64,000 nt of DNA from Capniomyces stellatus (taxonomy: Eukaryota; Kickxellomycota; Harpellomycetes; Harpellales; Legeriomycetaceae): assembly GCA_001661515.1 (NCBI GenBank), contig LUVW01000016.1:158374-222373 (forward strand), read 5' to 3'. Position 1 is the stretch's first letter, and every line of letters begins with the position of its first letter. The notes below the pieces were generated by a model. That model was not told the DNA's origin, made no database searches, and saw only the letters and a program-made list of their open reading frames with translations. Shown one piece after another: positions 1 through 10,848 of the stretch. A program made the position numbers and the translations under genes.

Positions 1-102
1 TGTATTTGTATATGTATATGTATATGTATATGTATTTGTATATGTATATGTATATGTATATGTATTTGTATATGTATATGTATATGTATATGTATTTGTA
101 TT

Positions 103-137
<35 letters not shown>

Positions 138-178
138 TTGTATTTGTATTTGTATTTGTATTTGTATTTGTATATTTA
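1..178. repeat. Hexanucleotide microsatellite TATATG/TATTTG
   Basis: About 30 tandem copies of a 6-bp unit alternate between TATATG and TATTTG, with a run of pure TATTTG at the right end. It lies just downstream of the donor at 209-214 of the minus-strand channel gene, so it probably sits inside one of that gene's introns. The long Met-Tyr open frame through it is a by-product of the repeat and not a gene. Confidence 0.95.
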
Positions 179-214
179 TTTGCATTCTCGCAAGAAACAG
201 AAATGTCCACTTAC

Positions 215-1242
215 TGATTTATCGAAATCCCTGATATCTTCCCTGGAAGGTGGGTGAATGTCTTTTCCAGCTGTTTTTCGTTGGCCAGATCTCCTTTCAG
301 TCCACATACCAGGATTGTTCTGGATTTTACAGGTTTTTTGATGTCGGTCTGGATCAGGTATATCTGCCTTAGTTTGATGTACAAAATACTTTCTCTGAGC
401 AGAAAGTACAGGACCACACCTATTATCCACAAATATAGCATTGATTGTTGGGTATTGGTATTGGGTATCTCTATTGGCCAGTATGTGTTGACCGCTATAT
501 CCCAAAACTTATATAGACAGACTGGAGGTGTACCCTTCATAAAATACTGTTGTTCTTACCTATTGATATACTAAAGTACGTCAGGTGTATCCATATAAGA
601 TTGCTCGATCGGGTCAGGTTAGCCATCGTAAACTTCAGAAACGTTTGCAGATCCCTTCCGCCATATATGTTTGTTGGCAACAGTATTATGAGTGAGAATA
701 CCGTGGATATACCAAAGAATATGAACATTGTGCGAATAGTCCTCATCATCATAAAAGTATCAAGGTTTGAGCTTTTCAAGATTTTTTTGTCCGTAATGCT
801 GATTGTTGGTAATATCCACGATACTATCCCCTTGTTCAGGGCACTGATTCTCTCGCTAAAATCAGATGAGTTGATATTAATATACAATGACAAATAGTTG
901 GATTTCCGATGCATAGCAGCATAAGTAAGTATTCTAAAACCAAGATTGTTGGCAATAGCGACGGTTATGTTACCTTTCCTCCACTGCATATGTACGCGGG
1001 GCATACACTCGCTTTAGCCGAGGCCGTAGCAAACAAAAGGCAATGAACAGGAGCACACCGATGATTGTATATATATATATTGTAGAATACAACATCTCAT
1101 CAGTCACTGGTTTTATAGACGAGGAATTTGTGGTATTAGTAGCATCAGTAGTAGTTGAGGTTGGTGTTTCATCTTCACGTTTATTAATTTTCATCGCCTC
1201 CTTCATCACACTCTCGGTTATCGATGTCGCGCTGTTACTCAT
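215..1242 (-). CDS. CSC1/OSCA-like (DUF221) osmosensitive cation channel, 5' part
   Basis: The model is complement(974..1242, 560..855, 215..521), with phases 2 and 1 agreeing and a GTAAGT donor at 209-214; the rest lies beyond the window start. The first ATG is at 1242. The protein opens with a Ser/Thr-rich stretch and one membrane helix ending in RPRLKRVYAPRTY, the basic motif after TM0 in CSC1 proteins. It continues with a second helix containing IILLPTNIYGG, which matches the ILLPxN signature. A third helix follows with LRQIYL and the SRTILVCGL strand that begins the cytosolic RNA-recognition-like domain. Known family members are plasma- or endomembrane mechanosensitive or calcium-permeable channels. 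The pore helices (DUF221 core) are not in this window. The second intron boundary (acceptor near 522) is the least certain. Confidence 0.8.
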
Positions 1243-3542
1243 TTTGCTATTAAAATAATCCTAAGCCTAGTTTACAATACTGTTTGGCTATAATTAAGGC
1301 GGTATCCTCGCCGTAGTTGCTTATTTTATTTCCTAATAACCAAAATTATGTTTTTTATCAGGTTTTTGCCAAGATCAGTGAGCATATTCATTACTTCGAT
1401 GATTGAACTCGCAGTTTCTATGGTGCGTATACCATTTTTATGAATACATATATCTATATCTTTACCTTTTTTCTACTTGATACTTTACGTTTAGTTGGTT
1501 ATATTGGATAGTTCTGTAATATAGGAATCTATAATAGACACAATTGTGTATATTTTAGTATGAGTACGTTGTGAGTAGGATATTATGTTAAAAAGTGCCG
1601 CTAATATATGTAGCAATCATTCAACAAAGTTGAGCTATCCTGGTTTTGATAGTACGATGTAAGCTAGCTACCTTTGTTTTATTCGAGCAAGCTCAGTCAC
1701 TATATGAAAGAGCGTTGTTGTGGGTTTTGCACTTGGTAGAAACCTGTACTTAGCTGTTCTGTGATGGTATTAACAATCAACGTGTAGTTGTTATGTTTTT
1801 ATATATTAATGTATATTATCTAAATTATCAAAAGTTAAAGAACGGGTTCGAATATAAAAAGTCAAGCCGTGTGCTTTTTTAAATCAACGTTTAATCGTGT
1901 AATTAACTTGCTTTCTTTTTTTTCCTTTTCTTTTTCTCGATTACTTTAACGCTTTATTATAGAAATGGAACGATTTAGCTTTTAGTTACTTTTTGAGCAC
2001 TTTACTTAATCGCTCTTTCATTTTTGTTCCTAAATTTCAGATTTGTACGACTCGGATTATAAAAACTATCTGCTACCAACAAATATGCTTGCTCTGATGT
2101 TGGGAACTATTATATTTCACTTTTTCTTTTTTCTTTTGTTTGATTTGGTTTTGTTAGAGCCAAATTTGGTATCCTTTAAAAAATAACTGGAATTTCAGTT
2201 TTATTGGCTGCTTGATTGTTTTTCACCCACCGCTTTTGATTTACTTGGTAATTGGTCTGAGGTTTGGTAATCATAAAGATCATAGACCGTTGAGTTAGGG
2301 GGTATTAAATCATGTTGATGACTTTGGCCAATCTTTATTTTATCGAGTTTGGCCAATCTTTTACTTAGCATCAATGTTTACTTTACCATTTTGCTTTCAA
2401 TCCTATTTGGTCCAATTATTTGGATTTAATCAACACTCTAAGATAAAAATAAAGAGTTGGCATAAAAATAAACACGGGTGGAAGTGGGATTTACCTATGA
2501 ATTCAACAATATAAATGCTTGATTTCCTGGCGCTTTTAGTTAGTCTGATCCTAGTTCAGATTAGCATTTTCACAAGCAAATTCATCCGACTAATCGATCA
2601 ACAAAATTACAGAGCCCAGTAGACTACCACTCTTTGTGTTATTGGTTATATAAATCGATATACGAGCGGGGGTGGTAGTATGCTATTTAGATTCAAGGAG
2701 CTTGTGCAACCACTACTACCAAATAGCGATATGAGCTTATGGTTACACTTTTCCACAGTTTTGAGAATTTGATGACTATAGAAATAAACAGACAAGTAAG
2801 GCTACATAACCAACTGGCACATTTTTTTAAAGAAAGAAGGGGGTTTTGATATCTACTTAATATATCCATCAACCGCTGGCTATTGCGTTGGACAGTACCG
2901 CTGTTATACGACGCCCCATCGGTTTGCCTGTTTGTGAATGAATCTGAAATATGCATTTGCAGCAACAAACCCAACAGTTGTAATAGTTCCGTTTTTGTGG
3001 CAATAAGTCTGGTTTACAGGGCTCATTAATCAGACGGATGATAGCACCTAAAGCAAAAAATTGTGTTGTTATTTATAAATAGCTAGTCCGCGTTTATTGA
3101 TTTGCACTGATGGCGTATTCTCTAAATTTTCATTTGTTGTTTTCAAACTTGCTTTATTAAAATTGAACCAAGTTTCTTATTCTGACTCTGGTTCCGAAAT
3201 TGAATTTCTAACAAGTCGCATAATCTTAAACTTTAAAATCCAAGCCACAATAAACATAAATGTTCAAGCATCATTAAAACAAAAACCTCGTCAATTGAGA
3301 TTGTATTCTATTGGGATCTACAAAGCTGGCTGGATTTATTTAAATTTCCCTTTCTGACTTTAGACTTTATTAAACACAGATGGATAGTTGAAAGAAAAAT
3401 CAAGTAGTATTAAAGTATATTTGACTTGGTGTACTATATATAAGGCGAGTGTAATAGAATTAATGATAGTGGGTTGGCCTATTGTTAGCTAAGCCAGTTG
3501 CCAAAATTTGAAGATTAGGAGGAAAGGGTGTTATATACACTA
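1243..3542. other. Intergenic, about 2.3 kb, no clear gene
   Basis: AT-rich sequence upstream of the minus-strand channel gene and downstream of the minus-strand block starting at 3543. It should hold the channel promoter. Two weak open stretches occur, minus 2693-3050 and plus 3097-3357. Neither has both convincing splice sites and a recognisable motif, so I do not call them. Confidence 0.6.
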
Positions 3543-4672
3543 CTAAAAGTTGTTGATAAAGTAGTAATAGGATAATAGCAGACGGAACTCGTTGTACACT
3601 GCAGTCTCCTTCTTGTCATCAATTTGATAGTCATCAAGCCATAGCTTGCCCAAGCTATGACCCTTAAGTTTTGAGTGAGGTCTGCTACTTTCAAGATTAT
3701 GATGGCCATCCTTGCTTGCTTCTCGAATGCTTGAGCCAAGTTGGGCTACATACATTGATGAGATAACGCTTGAGTTTGCTATAAAAATGGTACAAGTTAT
3801 ACAATAGTTAAGTATGTGTATTTATCCTTTTGACCAAGTAAAATATTAGCACTTTAGACGTATATAGTACAAAAAATCACTCACATTTCCTCCATTTTTT
3901 CCCCAAAATCGGAAGAAGGTTCCTGGTTAGTATGTACAGATCCTGCTTCAGTAGTGGTACATTTATCGCCAATAACTTTTGAACAAAAAACTAGATGCAT
4001 CGAGAAATAATGTTTTAGTTTGTTTTTGTTGGCTAAAACATCATTGGCTGGCTAATACGAAGCGCGATAGTTTTAAAAATGTACATTGCAGCGTAAAAAA
4101 TGGAGAGTTACCGAAAATTTATTGTCAATAAGCAGCTCTTTCCTCTTGTTCAGCCTAGACGTGGCATTGCCCAGCCAGAAAATAAAATCATGTATTCCGC
4201 TCAAAGCGTTATTGCCAAAAACCAAGCTCCCGCGCTCTATAAAGTGCAACACGTAAAATCGCGTTTGTGTTAACAGAATAAGAATAAAGAAGGAAAAAAA
4301 AACATAACAACAATGCAGCAGTTGAAGTAGACTCAAAACTGACATGTAAAAAAAAACTCTGATAACAACAAATAGCTGACCTGTAAAAGTCCTGTTGGTT
4401 TCCTCAGCAAATGAGTGAGAGATTTCCCATTCACTTGTAGAGTTGGAAGAACGTTGACCACTCAAGCCAATAAGCTCAGACATAGTTGTTGGACACCTTT
4501 TTTTTAAAGAGCGATTTAGCGAACTAAAGAAAGCAAAGTCTGACGTCAACTCGACCTCTGGTGGATCAACTTCAAGTGTAACATCAACTAGGTCCAGCAT
4601 GCCTAGCCACTTGAACAACTCAACAACAATATTGTGGTCAAAAAGCATCTGTGACCAAAACTCCATCTGCAT
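3543..4672 (-). CDS. Unknown four-exon protein, possibly the 3' half of the upstream gene
   Basis: The model is complement(4381..4672, 4112..4236, 3885..3990, 3543..3778), 252 aa, with compatible phases at all three introns (1, 0, 1). Donors are GTCAGC, GTAACT and GTGAGT; acceptors are TATAG, CTAG and TATAG. The exon sequences have mixed amino-acid composition and look truly coding, for example LFKWLGMLDLVDVTLEV and IHDFIFWLGNATSRL. The C-terminus is KETAVYNEFRLLLSYYYF before the stop. I recognise no family. The ATG at 4672 lies only 45 bp after the stop of the upstream gene. An acceptor ending at 4678 (TTTAG) would instead join this gene in phase 1 to the exon ending at 4850, giving one protein of about 982 aa. 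The gene boundary is therefore uncertain; the coding exons are more secure than the start. Confidence 0.5.
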
Positions 4673-4716
4673 TACATCTAAATTAGAACATCGCCATATT
4701 GTGTATTTAGTTGTAA

Positions 4717-7700
4717 TTATATGTAAAGCTGGGCGTAATGTGCTGCAATTTCCTTAATAAAATAAAGCGTCTGTGTTCCAACGACCTGCACTGAAAAGTA
4801 AAAAAAATAAAATAAAAACATATATAGATTAATAAGATACAAAGCTTACGGGATCTTTCTAGCAGTTCCGAGATTGTCCTGACTATACTCCCAGCCGCAA
4901 AAAGCTGGGAGTACATGGTTTTGGACTTTACATAATGTTCTACATAGCTTCGATTGTCTTTTTTGCAACTATAAATCTTGTAGGACTCGTCGGAAGGGTT
5001 GATCGCTGGGCGATTGGTGTTACTTTTCCAAAATTTAGGATTCATAAACTGGCTGATCTCAGACCTTATAGGACACCCGTTTTGACTATACAGCTTCAAC
5101 GGCAAACATTCGCAGTATTCTGTAGTGGCCAGGACACGATTCTTGGGGCTCTGTGCATGGTCAGGGTCATACACAGCTTTCTGTTCAAAAGTCCAGTTTG
5201 ATATAGTTTTGGTGACTATATGAGCCATAGCTGGCAAATTGGCATGGATATTTTTCTATTCGGAATCAACACCACGTAACGATTAATAAATATATACAGG
5301 GACTTGTAGTAAGAATTTGAAACAATAATCAGTTAATTGGCGCAAGTTCCAACAGTGAAATGTACTTACAGTAAACGATAAGTACGGCTTGGATGACTCT
5401 GAGCCTGGGGTTTCTGTCATGTTGTAATCAAGTCCTGCTTCCAAGTCGTCAAAACAGTTTTTAATCTCAACAGCCAAAGACGTTGAATCCTCGATCTGAA
5501 TGATCTTGTTTCTATCATAAACCCCGTGATCGCTGCTTGTATTTAAATTAATTTGCTTTGAAAAGTCATCAAGACCAACAAGCTCCAAGCCAATGTTTAA
5601 AGGAGCAAAGTTGACAACCATCTTTCGCCAAAGATCTGAAATAACAGCATCATTTGCATCTTTACTTGTCCCCATGTTTATCAGCCCAACAGCATGAAGT
5701 ACCCACGGTGGCGTTTCTTCGCCAACTTGAGAGACAAAATGCGGAACCTTGCCCCAACTCGTGGTCTTTGGCGCGCTAAATTTTAGCTTGAGTTGGAGCA
5801 GCTTGTTAAGCCGATCAGGTGATTTTTTTGTTGTTTTTTTGCCCAGGTCCCAAGTCGTATTCACGCTGTTCTTGCCCAACGATTCAGCCATTTTTAAACT
5901 ATATCCTCCACCCACCCCTTCACTCCCTAATAACCCATTTGATACATTCGGGCGCTGTGTTTGCCTAACTATAGGGTCAACTCCTGGCTCAACTGGCATA
6001 CTCTCGTCTTTTTCCAACCTTTGCAAATAGCCATCAAATAGGCTGATAAACGGCAACAACTCTTCCTTGATTGCTTCCACGTGCTCTTTGGCTGAAGGAT
6101 ATTTTCTTTCAATTTCGGTTAGCTCCCTATAGCTCTCTCTAGGCAAATATCCATTCTCGTTTTCTATCAGTATTCCCAGACACACAATTGTTAATATCTG
6201 ACTTACCGCAGTTTAAAACCCATTACTCCATCTGAGAAAGAAAGAAATGAAAAAGAAAAAAAAAAGCTGAAAAGAGATACTACAAAAAACAACTTTACAA
6301 ATCTTCAGCAGTAAATAATCTCAAATTTACTATTTCGAGCTACCCTAACCTTGTTTTACTTTTAAATCGCTATATTCTCTTTTTGCTTTAACGTTAAAAT
6401 CGTGAAGCAACTTCTGCACCAGTAATAAGGATTTGTGGCATAGCCTATATTTGACTTGCTGCTTTTCGTCCTTCTCTTTGGGGAGTGAGTTTCCTGTTTG
6501 CGCCGAATTTCCAAACACGCCAAGTGTTATGCTTTGACATACCCTGACAACTTGTGTGAAATTGTTTGTCAAATACTCTAACGACAAATAAATAATCGGT
6601 TAGTACCTGCATCTCTGAGCTCAGATCTATAATCCAAAACTTCTGAAATGGCACGCTTTTATTGGATAGCTTGCTTTCAGCATATGTATTTGCTTATACT
6701 ATACCTTCAAGGCCTACATCCGCGCTTTTTCTCAGGCAGGAAATACTCTCAAATATAAATATACAATCAAACCCAATCTCAACAAACGCTGCAACAACTC
6801 CTGTCTCGATTTCTATACATCTTGCACCTTCCATAAACTCGCTCGCTTTTTCCAGTTCACCAACTCCTAATTTCAGCTTTACAAACTGGGCTCTCTGGAT
6901 CCCATTGACTTTAATGCGGCGATCTCTTTCAGCCGTACTCCCATCCATCACATACTGCTGAAATATCATTCTGTGGTCAATACTGCCAATTGCTCGAAAC
7001 AAAAACCTTTTTAGACCTGACTTTTCGTAGCATTCCAGCAACTTTGATATTGACTCTTGCACTTTTCTGCCTTCCTCGGATACCGCATTGTAACCGATTA
7101 CTTTAAACATGAATAAGAAAACACCGTTGATGATACTTTTCTCGATTTTCAATTAAGAAACTATACTTTCAATACAAAAGTCTATTTCCAAGATTTCAAG
7201 TCCCATAAATAAAAACACCAGGATATGTCATTATATATTACCTAGAACGCTTTTCAGTATACCACATAACCTCTTATGAAGATCCGCATCGTACTTTTCA
7301 ACAGAATCCCAATTAATCAAACCAATTTTTTCGATTGCATTTTTTAGGTCTTCAATTAATCCTATTTAGACATAATTTGCAACAGCATATTTTCAACAAA
7401 CAGTCGTTTATACTCGCGTGATCTTACACCGCCATTACTATCACTATCATTATCGCTTTTCTTTGTATTTGTATTGTTTTTGCTTCTGTCGTTTTTTTTT
7501 ACAAACATTCCGTATCCGTTTCATATTCACTTTTTATTATTGAAATATTTATTCACTTTTTATGACACTGAGTATACACTTGCCCTGGTTTGCCCTTTTG
7601 CCTGTAATTATAGCAAATATCGGATGTTCGCTTTGAGTCTGCCTATCACGTTCTTCGTCTTCTATTGATGTTAATCAAAACTTTGTTATTTTAATACATT

Positions 7701-7955
7701 ATCTCGAATGGTTCCCGAAACATTAAAGTAGCACATTCTCTGTGTATCATATGTATAGTGTGTGGCCTCTTAACCGTAAAAACGCTCTAAATCGACAGAA
7801 AAATACGAGTCCAATTCCAATATAATACTGCTGTTTGGATTCTCGTAACTGCATTCCCCATTAGCGCAGATTTTTCTTTTATCCAAAACAAACCTTCTTG
7901 CAAAATTCTTTATCATTTCCTGTGACACCACCTCTTCTCTGGTAGCCTGCTCCAT
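4717..7955 (-). CDS. Unknown eight-exon protein, helical, about 752 aa
   Basis: The model is complement(7775..7955, 7242..7361, 6705..7100, 6607..6642, 6360..6577, 5370..6197, 4850..5255, 4717..4790). Phases agree at every junction (1,1,1,1,0,0,1) and the total is 2259 nt. The start is the ATG at 7955 (MEQATREEVVSQEM). The protein looks alpha-helical and soluble. It has Leu/Lys/Glu-rich stretches such as RLCGILKSVL, LLLVQKLLHDFNVKAKREY and HVEAIKEELLPFISLFDGYL. There is no signal peptide, clear membrane segment or metal motif. I do not recognise the family; a large helical scaffold or tethering subunit is a guess. The weakest parts are the 36-bp exon, the TTTAAAG acceptor at 7101-7103 and the last exon. 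Skipping that last exon fuses this gene in frame to the gene at 3543-4672. Confidence 0.55.
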
Positions 7956-9300
7956 ACTGATATTCTCTTACAGTTTGTACTACAACTTAATTTTATCACC
8001 GCTCATTCAAAAGAAATACCAGCTTAACAATAGTTATTTATATTTTTCCAAGTCTGTTAATACTTTTGCTGGTATAGAATTTGGTTCTCAAAGTCGGCTT
8101 ATAATTCAAAAGTTTACAAATTTTAGAGAGGAAAAGAGAGGAAACAGCTTTGACTTGAATAAACGCCTCGAAATTTGTTTATCCGCTAAATTAAAGGGAT
8201 ATTTTCAATACCTTTACATTTAATATTCCAGAAATAAATAGCCAACTCCAATTTCAATAGAAAATAGATAATCAACTCCGTTCCATTCAATTATTAGTTT
8301 GAACAAAATAAACAAATAATCCCGAATACGAAATAGCAAATTAACAGGCTGCTTGGAAACTAAACTTGGTTACTCTAAATTAAACTGATATACACAGCAA
8401 ACTCACTGCCCTAATACCTCGTACTCTGCAATAATAAAACGTAAAGCTAGTTGATTCATGATCTTTACAAACTTTTCGAATCTCACTGTGTCAACTAAAC
8501 ATTTTCATAACTAGTAAATAAACCTGGGTTTGACCAATAAAACCTGATACTATTTTTTATTGATGTCAAGTAAGGATAGCTAATAAAACTGGTGCTCTTG
8601 TCTCTTTCAATATTCCCAGGGCCACTTACTAGTTGATGCACATTTGTGCGTAGCTGTATAAACCAAGATGAGCTAGGCTAAATAGCCAACAAAAACCAAG
8701 CTCATAATCTCGATATATAAAAAACCCAAGCTTATAATTCCTGAAGAGTTAGCGAATTCTTTATTTAAAAAAAACCATAATAAAACAAAACTGGTGTGTA
8801 ATCAATGGCTAAGGGAAAACTAGTGATATTTACTATAAAGAGTTAAAATATCATCAATGGCGTCTATTGGACATTTGCCACAACAGAGGTTAGTCATAAC
8901 AGCCAAAATGCAATATTCCTTTTTGTAGGTAAACATTATATACAAGAGCAAACTAGCAACCAGCTCTGAAAAGTACGCAACTAGTACAGTTGCTGATTAT
9001 TCAAAGAACTTTAGAGAAATTCACTTTTTTTTTATGTTTAGTTTTGTAAACATCGCCAAGTTTGAAAAAGAAGAAAAAGACCAAGAAAGATCGCTTATAA
9101 ATAGTCTCAGACATTGAAAGATGACCAAAACCTCCTTACCTTAACCCCTTCAAATTCGTATATAGAATACGTGTATACTTTTGAATGTAGCAAGATTGGC
9201 CGAGGCATAAAAACCAGGAACCACCAACATTATAAAAAAACAAACGCTACAATATCAGTAATAATAATAAAATCATAGCACACATACAGAAATCCTATAA
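7956..9300. other. Divergent intergenic region, 1.3 kb
   Basis: This stretch lies between the minus-strand gene starting at 7955 and the plus-strand 14-3-3-like gene starting at 9301, so it should carry both promoters. It is AT-rich with several short A/T tracts. I see no RNA gene or repeat. A plus-strand open frame at 7975-8223 has A/T-driven composition and no features of a gene. Confidence 0.6.
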
Positions 9301-10161
9301 ATGTTATCAACAAAGGTGATAAACTACAAGAAGAATGACAAAAAGTACTTGGTATACTACAACAACAATGGGTATATAGAATTGACAACCACTGTAATTG
9401 TAAATGCAGGCTTGTTTTGCGCAGAAAATCCGCCCAAGGAAGAGCGTGAACACTCAATGGATCTTGTTGAAAAGTGTGTATTCCCCAGAGTTGCCGCCTT
9501 TCGCCAAATCTGTTCAATTAATAGCAGTCCAGGTGGACTATCTTCCAGAGACGTAAAAAGAATTGAATTGAGGGAGAAAAAAATTATTGTTGACCTTTTT
9601 GATATAAGCGCAAACTTGGTGCACGCACTTGAGTACTCAAAGATACTCCTCAGAGCTAAAGCAGAAGATAGAGTTTTTTATCTTAACCTGCGCGCATGTC
9701 TTTTTGGATCCTTGGCTGAGGTTGAGCTGAAATCCAACAGTGTATTAAAGCAGGCTGTGCACCCAGGAAGAATGAATGAATTGGATCGGCTATCAAACGG
9801 CGTAAAATTTCTGAACTGCGCCTATCGATCGTATTGTGAAGCTTATAAGCTTGGAATTGAGCTTTGTGACCCAAAAAACGTGACTTTTCTCAAGCTAGGT
9901 CTAAGCTTTAGTGATTTTATATACTACGTGATGGAAAATAAGGAAGGTGGGGTAAAGATGGCTTCGGAGCTATACAATGCTGGTGAAGGTACCTTGAGGA
10001 TGTTTTACCCAGAAGGTTTTGAAGACTCTAGGGCCATTTTGAGGAAAATGAAAGAAAGGATTGATATGTGGAGAAACGGAATCCCTAGCCCCATGCCTAA
10101 CAGAATCAAAAAAAGGCTAGCAATTAAAATCAAGTCGATAAAAAAAATGTTGAGTCTATAA
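9301..10161 (+). CDS. Divergent 14-3-3-like protein, intronless
   Basis: A 286-aa protein starts at the ATG at 9301, directly preceded by an in-frame TAA. The C-terminal half follows the 14-3-3 fold order. EAYKLGIELCDPKN matches the AYKxAxELxxTHP helix, LGLSFSDFIYYVM matches LGLALNFSVFYYEI, and DSRAILRKMKERIDMW matches DSTLIMQLLRDNLTLW. Upstream, RVFYLNLRACLFGSLAEV matches the KVFYxKMKGDYxRYLAE helix, and PRVAAFRQICSI matches GARRxSWRIISSI. By this alignment the Arg-Tyr pair that grips phosphate is Gly-Ser, the conserved Asn of helix 7 is Ser, and the Asn of the last helix is Arg. The usual N-terminal dimerisation helix is not recognisable and an insertion rich in Glu and Lys follows. It is therefore probably not a canonical phosphoserine reader. 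It could be a fast-evolving paralogue with another partner. Confidence 0.75.
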   Translation: MLSTKVINYKKNDKKYLVYYNNNGYIELTTTVIVNAGLFCAENPPKEEREHSMDLVEKCVFPRVAAFRQICSINSSPGGLSSRDVKRIELREKKIIVDLFDISANLVHALEYSKILLRAKAEDRVFYLNLRACLFGSLAEVELKSNSVLKQAVHPGRMNELDRLSNGVKFLNCAYRSYCEAYKLGIELCDPKNVTFLKLGLSFSDFIYYVMENKEGGVKMASELYNAGEGTLRMFYPEGFEDSRAILRKMKERIDMWRNGIPSPMPNRIKKRLAIKIKSIKKMLSL

Positions 10162-10848
10162 GACGTTATTATGGCAATTAACGTCTTCACCAACACTAAT
10201 CCCTACATACATATTAATACACATACTAATACACACACTAATACACATACACAAAGTCACCCACATGTTTTTATTTGCCTTATTCCCTTTCGTCCCACTA
10301 CAGATAAATGTGTTTTGGCGGTTTTAGTCAATTCTGTGTTCTTGTACCCATTTTGTAATTGAGGATATATTGTTCTTCAGTGATCTCTTCGGCAGTGCTG
10401 CTATAACCCCTCCTACTTTGTCCGAGTCGCGGTATTTTTTTTTATCCATTCGCTGCATCCACTAGCCCAAATTTTGCATCTGGTTTTGATGGGTTTGTCC
10501 ATCAGGTCTTTGATCCAGGTTCTGTTGCTTACTCACTTGAATTGGATTATGGTACCTTGGCTACTGCCATTACCATGCTCTTGATTTATTAATTTATGTT
10601 ATCATGGATTTTTTTAATATACCGTTTCTCTATGCTTATTGTACAAGTTTAAGCTATGACTATTAACAAGAATAAACAGTGTAGAATGCTGATTTTTTTC
10701 AAACCTAATGGCTCAACAATAACTGTTTATAATGTTGTGACAGGTATATTTGATAAAGTACACAACTAATTAATATAAACGAAAGGCTACATGCAAACAG
10801 GAAAATAAAGGGAATATAGTGTGTAGTAAAGTTGCCACTAAACTACTA
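10162..10848. other. Intergenic between converging genes, with CACATA/CTAATA repeat
   Basis: The 3' flanks of the 14-3-3-like gene (plus) and the oxidase gene (minus) meet here. A short imperfect repeat of ACACATACTAAT-like units occupies about 10200-10253. Nothing else is evident. Confidence 0.65.

Noticed and set aside
6..257. Open frame of alternating Met-Tyr
   Set aside because: It is produced by the hexamer microsatellite and runs into an intron of the minus-strand channel gene.
2693..3060. Overlapping minus-strand open stretches with coding-like pieces
   Set aside because: Two different frames are equally open, no convincing donor is seen and no motif is recognisable. It could be an exon of an unknown gene but the support is too thin.
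3097..3357. 86-codon plus-strand frame
   Set aside because: A/T-driven composition, no ATG near its start and no matching splice context.
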